From the NCBI GenBank assembly GCA_002377855.1, contig DFQQ01000023.1, positions 124,001 to 188,000 of the forward strand: a stretch of DNA of 64,000 nucleotides, written 5' to 3'. The notes beneath the pieces are model-generated. The model saw only the letters and a list, made by a program, of their open reading frames with translations, made no database searches and was not told the DNA's origin. This DNA is from Acidovorax delafieldii (GTDB lineage Bacteria > Pseudomonadota > Gammaproteobacteria > Burkholderiales > Burkholderiaceae_C). Both the position numbers and the translations under genes were made by a program. Position 1 is the stretch's first letter. The number at the start of each line of letters is the position of its first letter. Below are positions 63,734 through 64,000 of the stretch, piece by piece.

Positions 63734-64000
63734 CCGCAAACACGTGGCCCGTGCATGGAGGGCCGGACGCCGCTGGTGTGCCGCTGCATGACTTTTCAAC
63801 CAACAGCAACGCCTGTGGACCGTGCCCGGAGGCGCTGCGCGCTGTGCACGAGGCCGACCCCACCCGCTACCCCGACCCTGCGTACACCGATCTGAGGGCC
63901 ATTCTCGGCGCTTTCCATGGCGTGCCGGCGGGGCGCATTGTGTTGGCTGGCAGCGCCAGCGAGTTCATTCACCGCATCACCGCACTGGCGGCGCAGCGTG
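63730..64000 (+). CDS. cobC: Threonine-phosphate decarboxylase-like PLP enzyme, 3'-truncated by window edge
   Basis: GTG 63730 overlaps the cobD stop. The visible 90 residues (HDFSTNSNACGPCPEALRAV, then YPDPAYTDLRAILG and VLAGSASEFIHRITAL) match the N-terminal part of class I/II aminotransferase-fold CobC/CobD decarboxylases, which make aminopropanol phosphate for the cobalamin lower loop. The Lys-PLP part lies outside the window. Confidence 0.85.
   Translation, partial: MTANTWPVHGGPDAAGVPLHDFSTNSNACGPCPEALRAVHEADPTRYPDPAYTDLRAILGAFHGVPAGRIVLAGSASEFIHRITALAAQR

Overview
The window comes from a G+C-rich betaproteobacterium, most likely family Comamonadaceae (Acidovorax-like). The evidence is the tmRNA tag ANDERFALAA, the gyrA-serC-pheA-tyrA-aroA/cmk-rpsA-ihfB-lapA-lapB gene order with aroA fused to cmk, a phasin gene, and many copies of a short dispersed repeat built on GGCGCTT / AAGCGC / TAGCTAT. 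That repeat family is an inference from the copies in this window.

Layout. 1-3340: vitamin B12 uptake (btuF partial, btuC, btuD) and cobO. 3884-8125 (minus): LOG-family hydrolase, fluoride channel crcB, and a three-part TRAP transporter. 8306-12625 (plus): a winged-helix regulator and a full-length ATP-dependent 5-oxoprolinase. 12693-19053 (minus): a complete Mrp/Pha-type cation/proton antiporter operon. 19244-31683 (minus): a helix-hairpin-helix protein, then the conserved run lapB, lapA, ihfB, rpsA, aroA-cmk, tyrA, pheA, serC, gyrA. 31907-34038 (plus): ompA-like, ubiG, gph, followed by tmRNA at 34051-34437.

34438 to about 47065 is an accessory island at the 3' end of ssrA. It starts with a frameshifted tyrosine recombinase pointing at ssrA, then a decayed IS21-family element and a broken phage endolysin. 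Its intact cargo (38229-43554) looks like a complete decaprenyl-phosphoryl-D-arabinofuranose pathway of the mycobacterial type: a UbiA-type phosphoribosyltransferase, a PAP2-type phosphatase, DprE1-like oxidase, DprE2-like reductase, a GtrA-like membrane protein and an A+T-rich GT-C glycosyltransferase. A flippase-like gene after the phosphatase is broken and separated by two IS5-family elements.

47332-53500 is a second unusual locus. It encodes a secreted protein with three Q/N-rich repeats, a small secreted protein, a CsgG-like outer-membrane lipoprotein with extra C-terminal domains, and a Sel1-repeat protein. Opposite them lies a LuxR-type response regulator with its NarX-like kinase. This resembles a curli-type secretion system with its own regulators.

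53614-64000 returns to housekeeping genes: phasin, a deacetylase-like enzyme, a thioesterase, pncB, a NhaD-like transporter, a D-2-hydroxyacid dehydrogenase, rmuC, an MFS transporter, and cobD and cobC (partial) of cobalamin synthesis. Cobalamin genes therefore sit at both ends of the window. No rRNA, tRNA or CRISPR array was seen.
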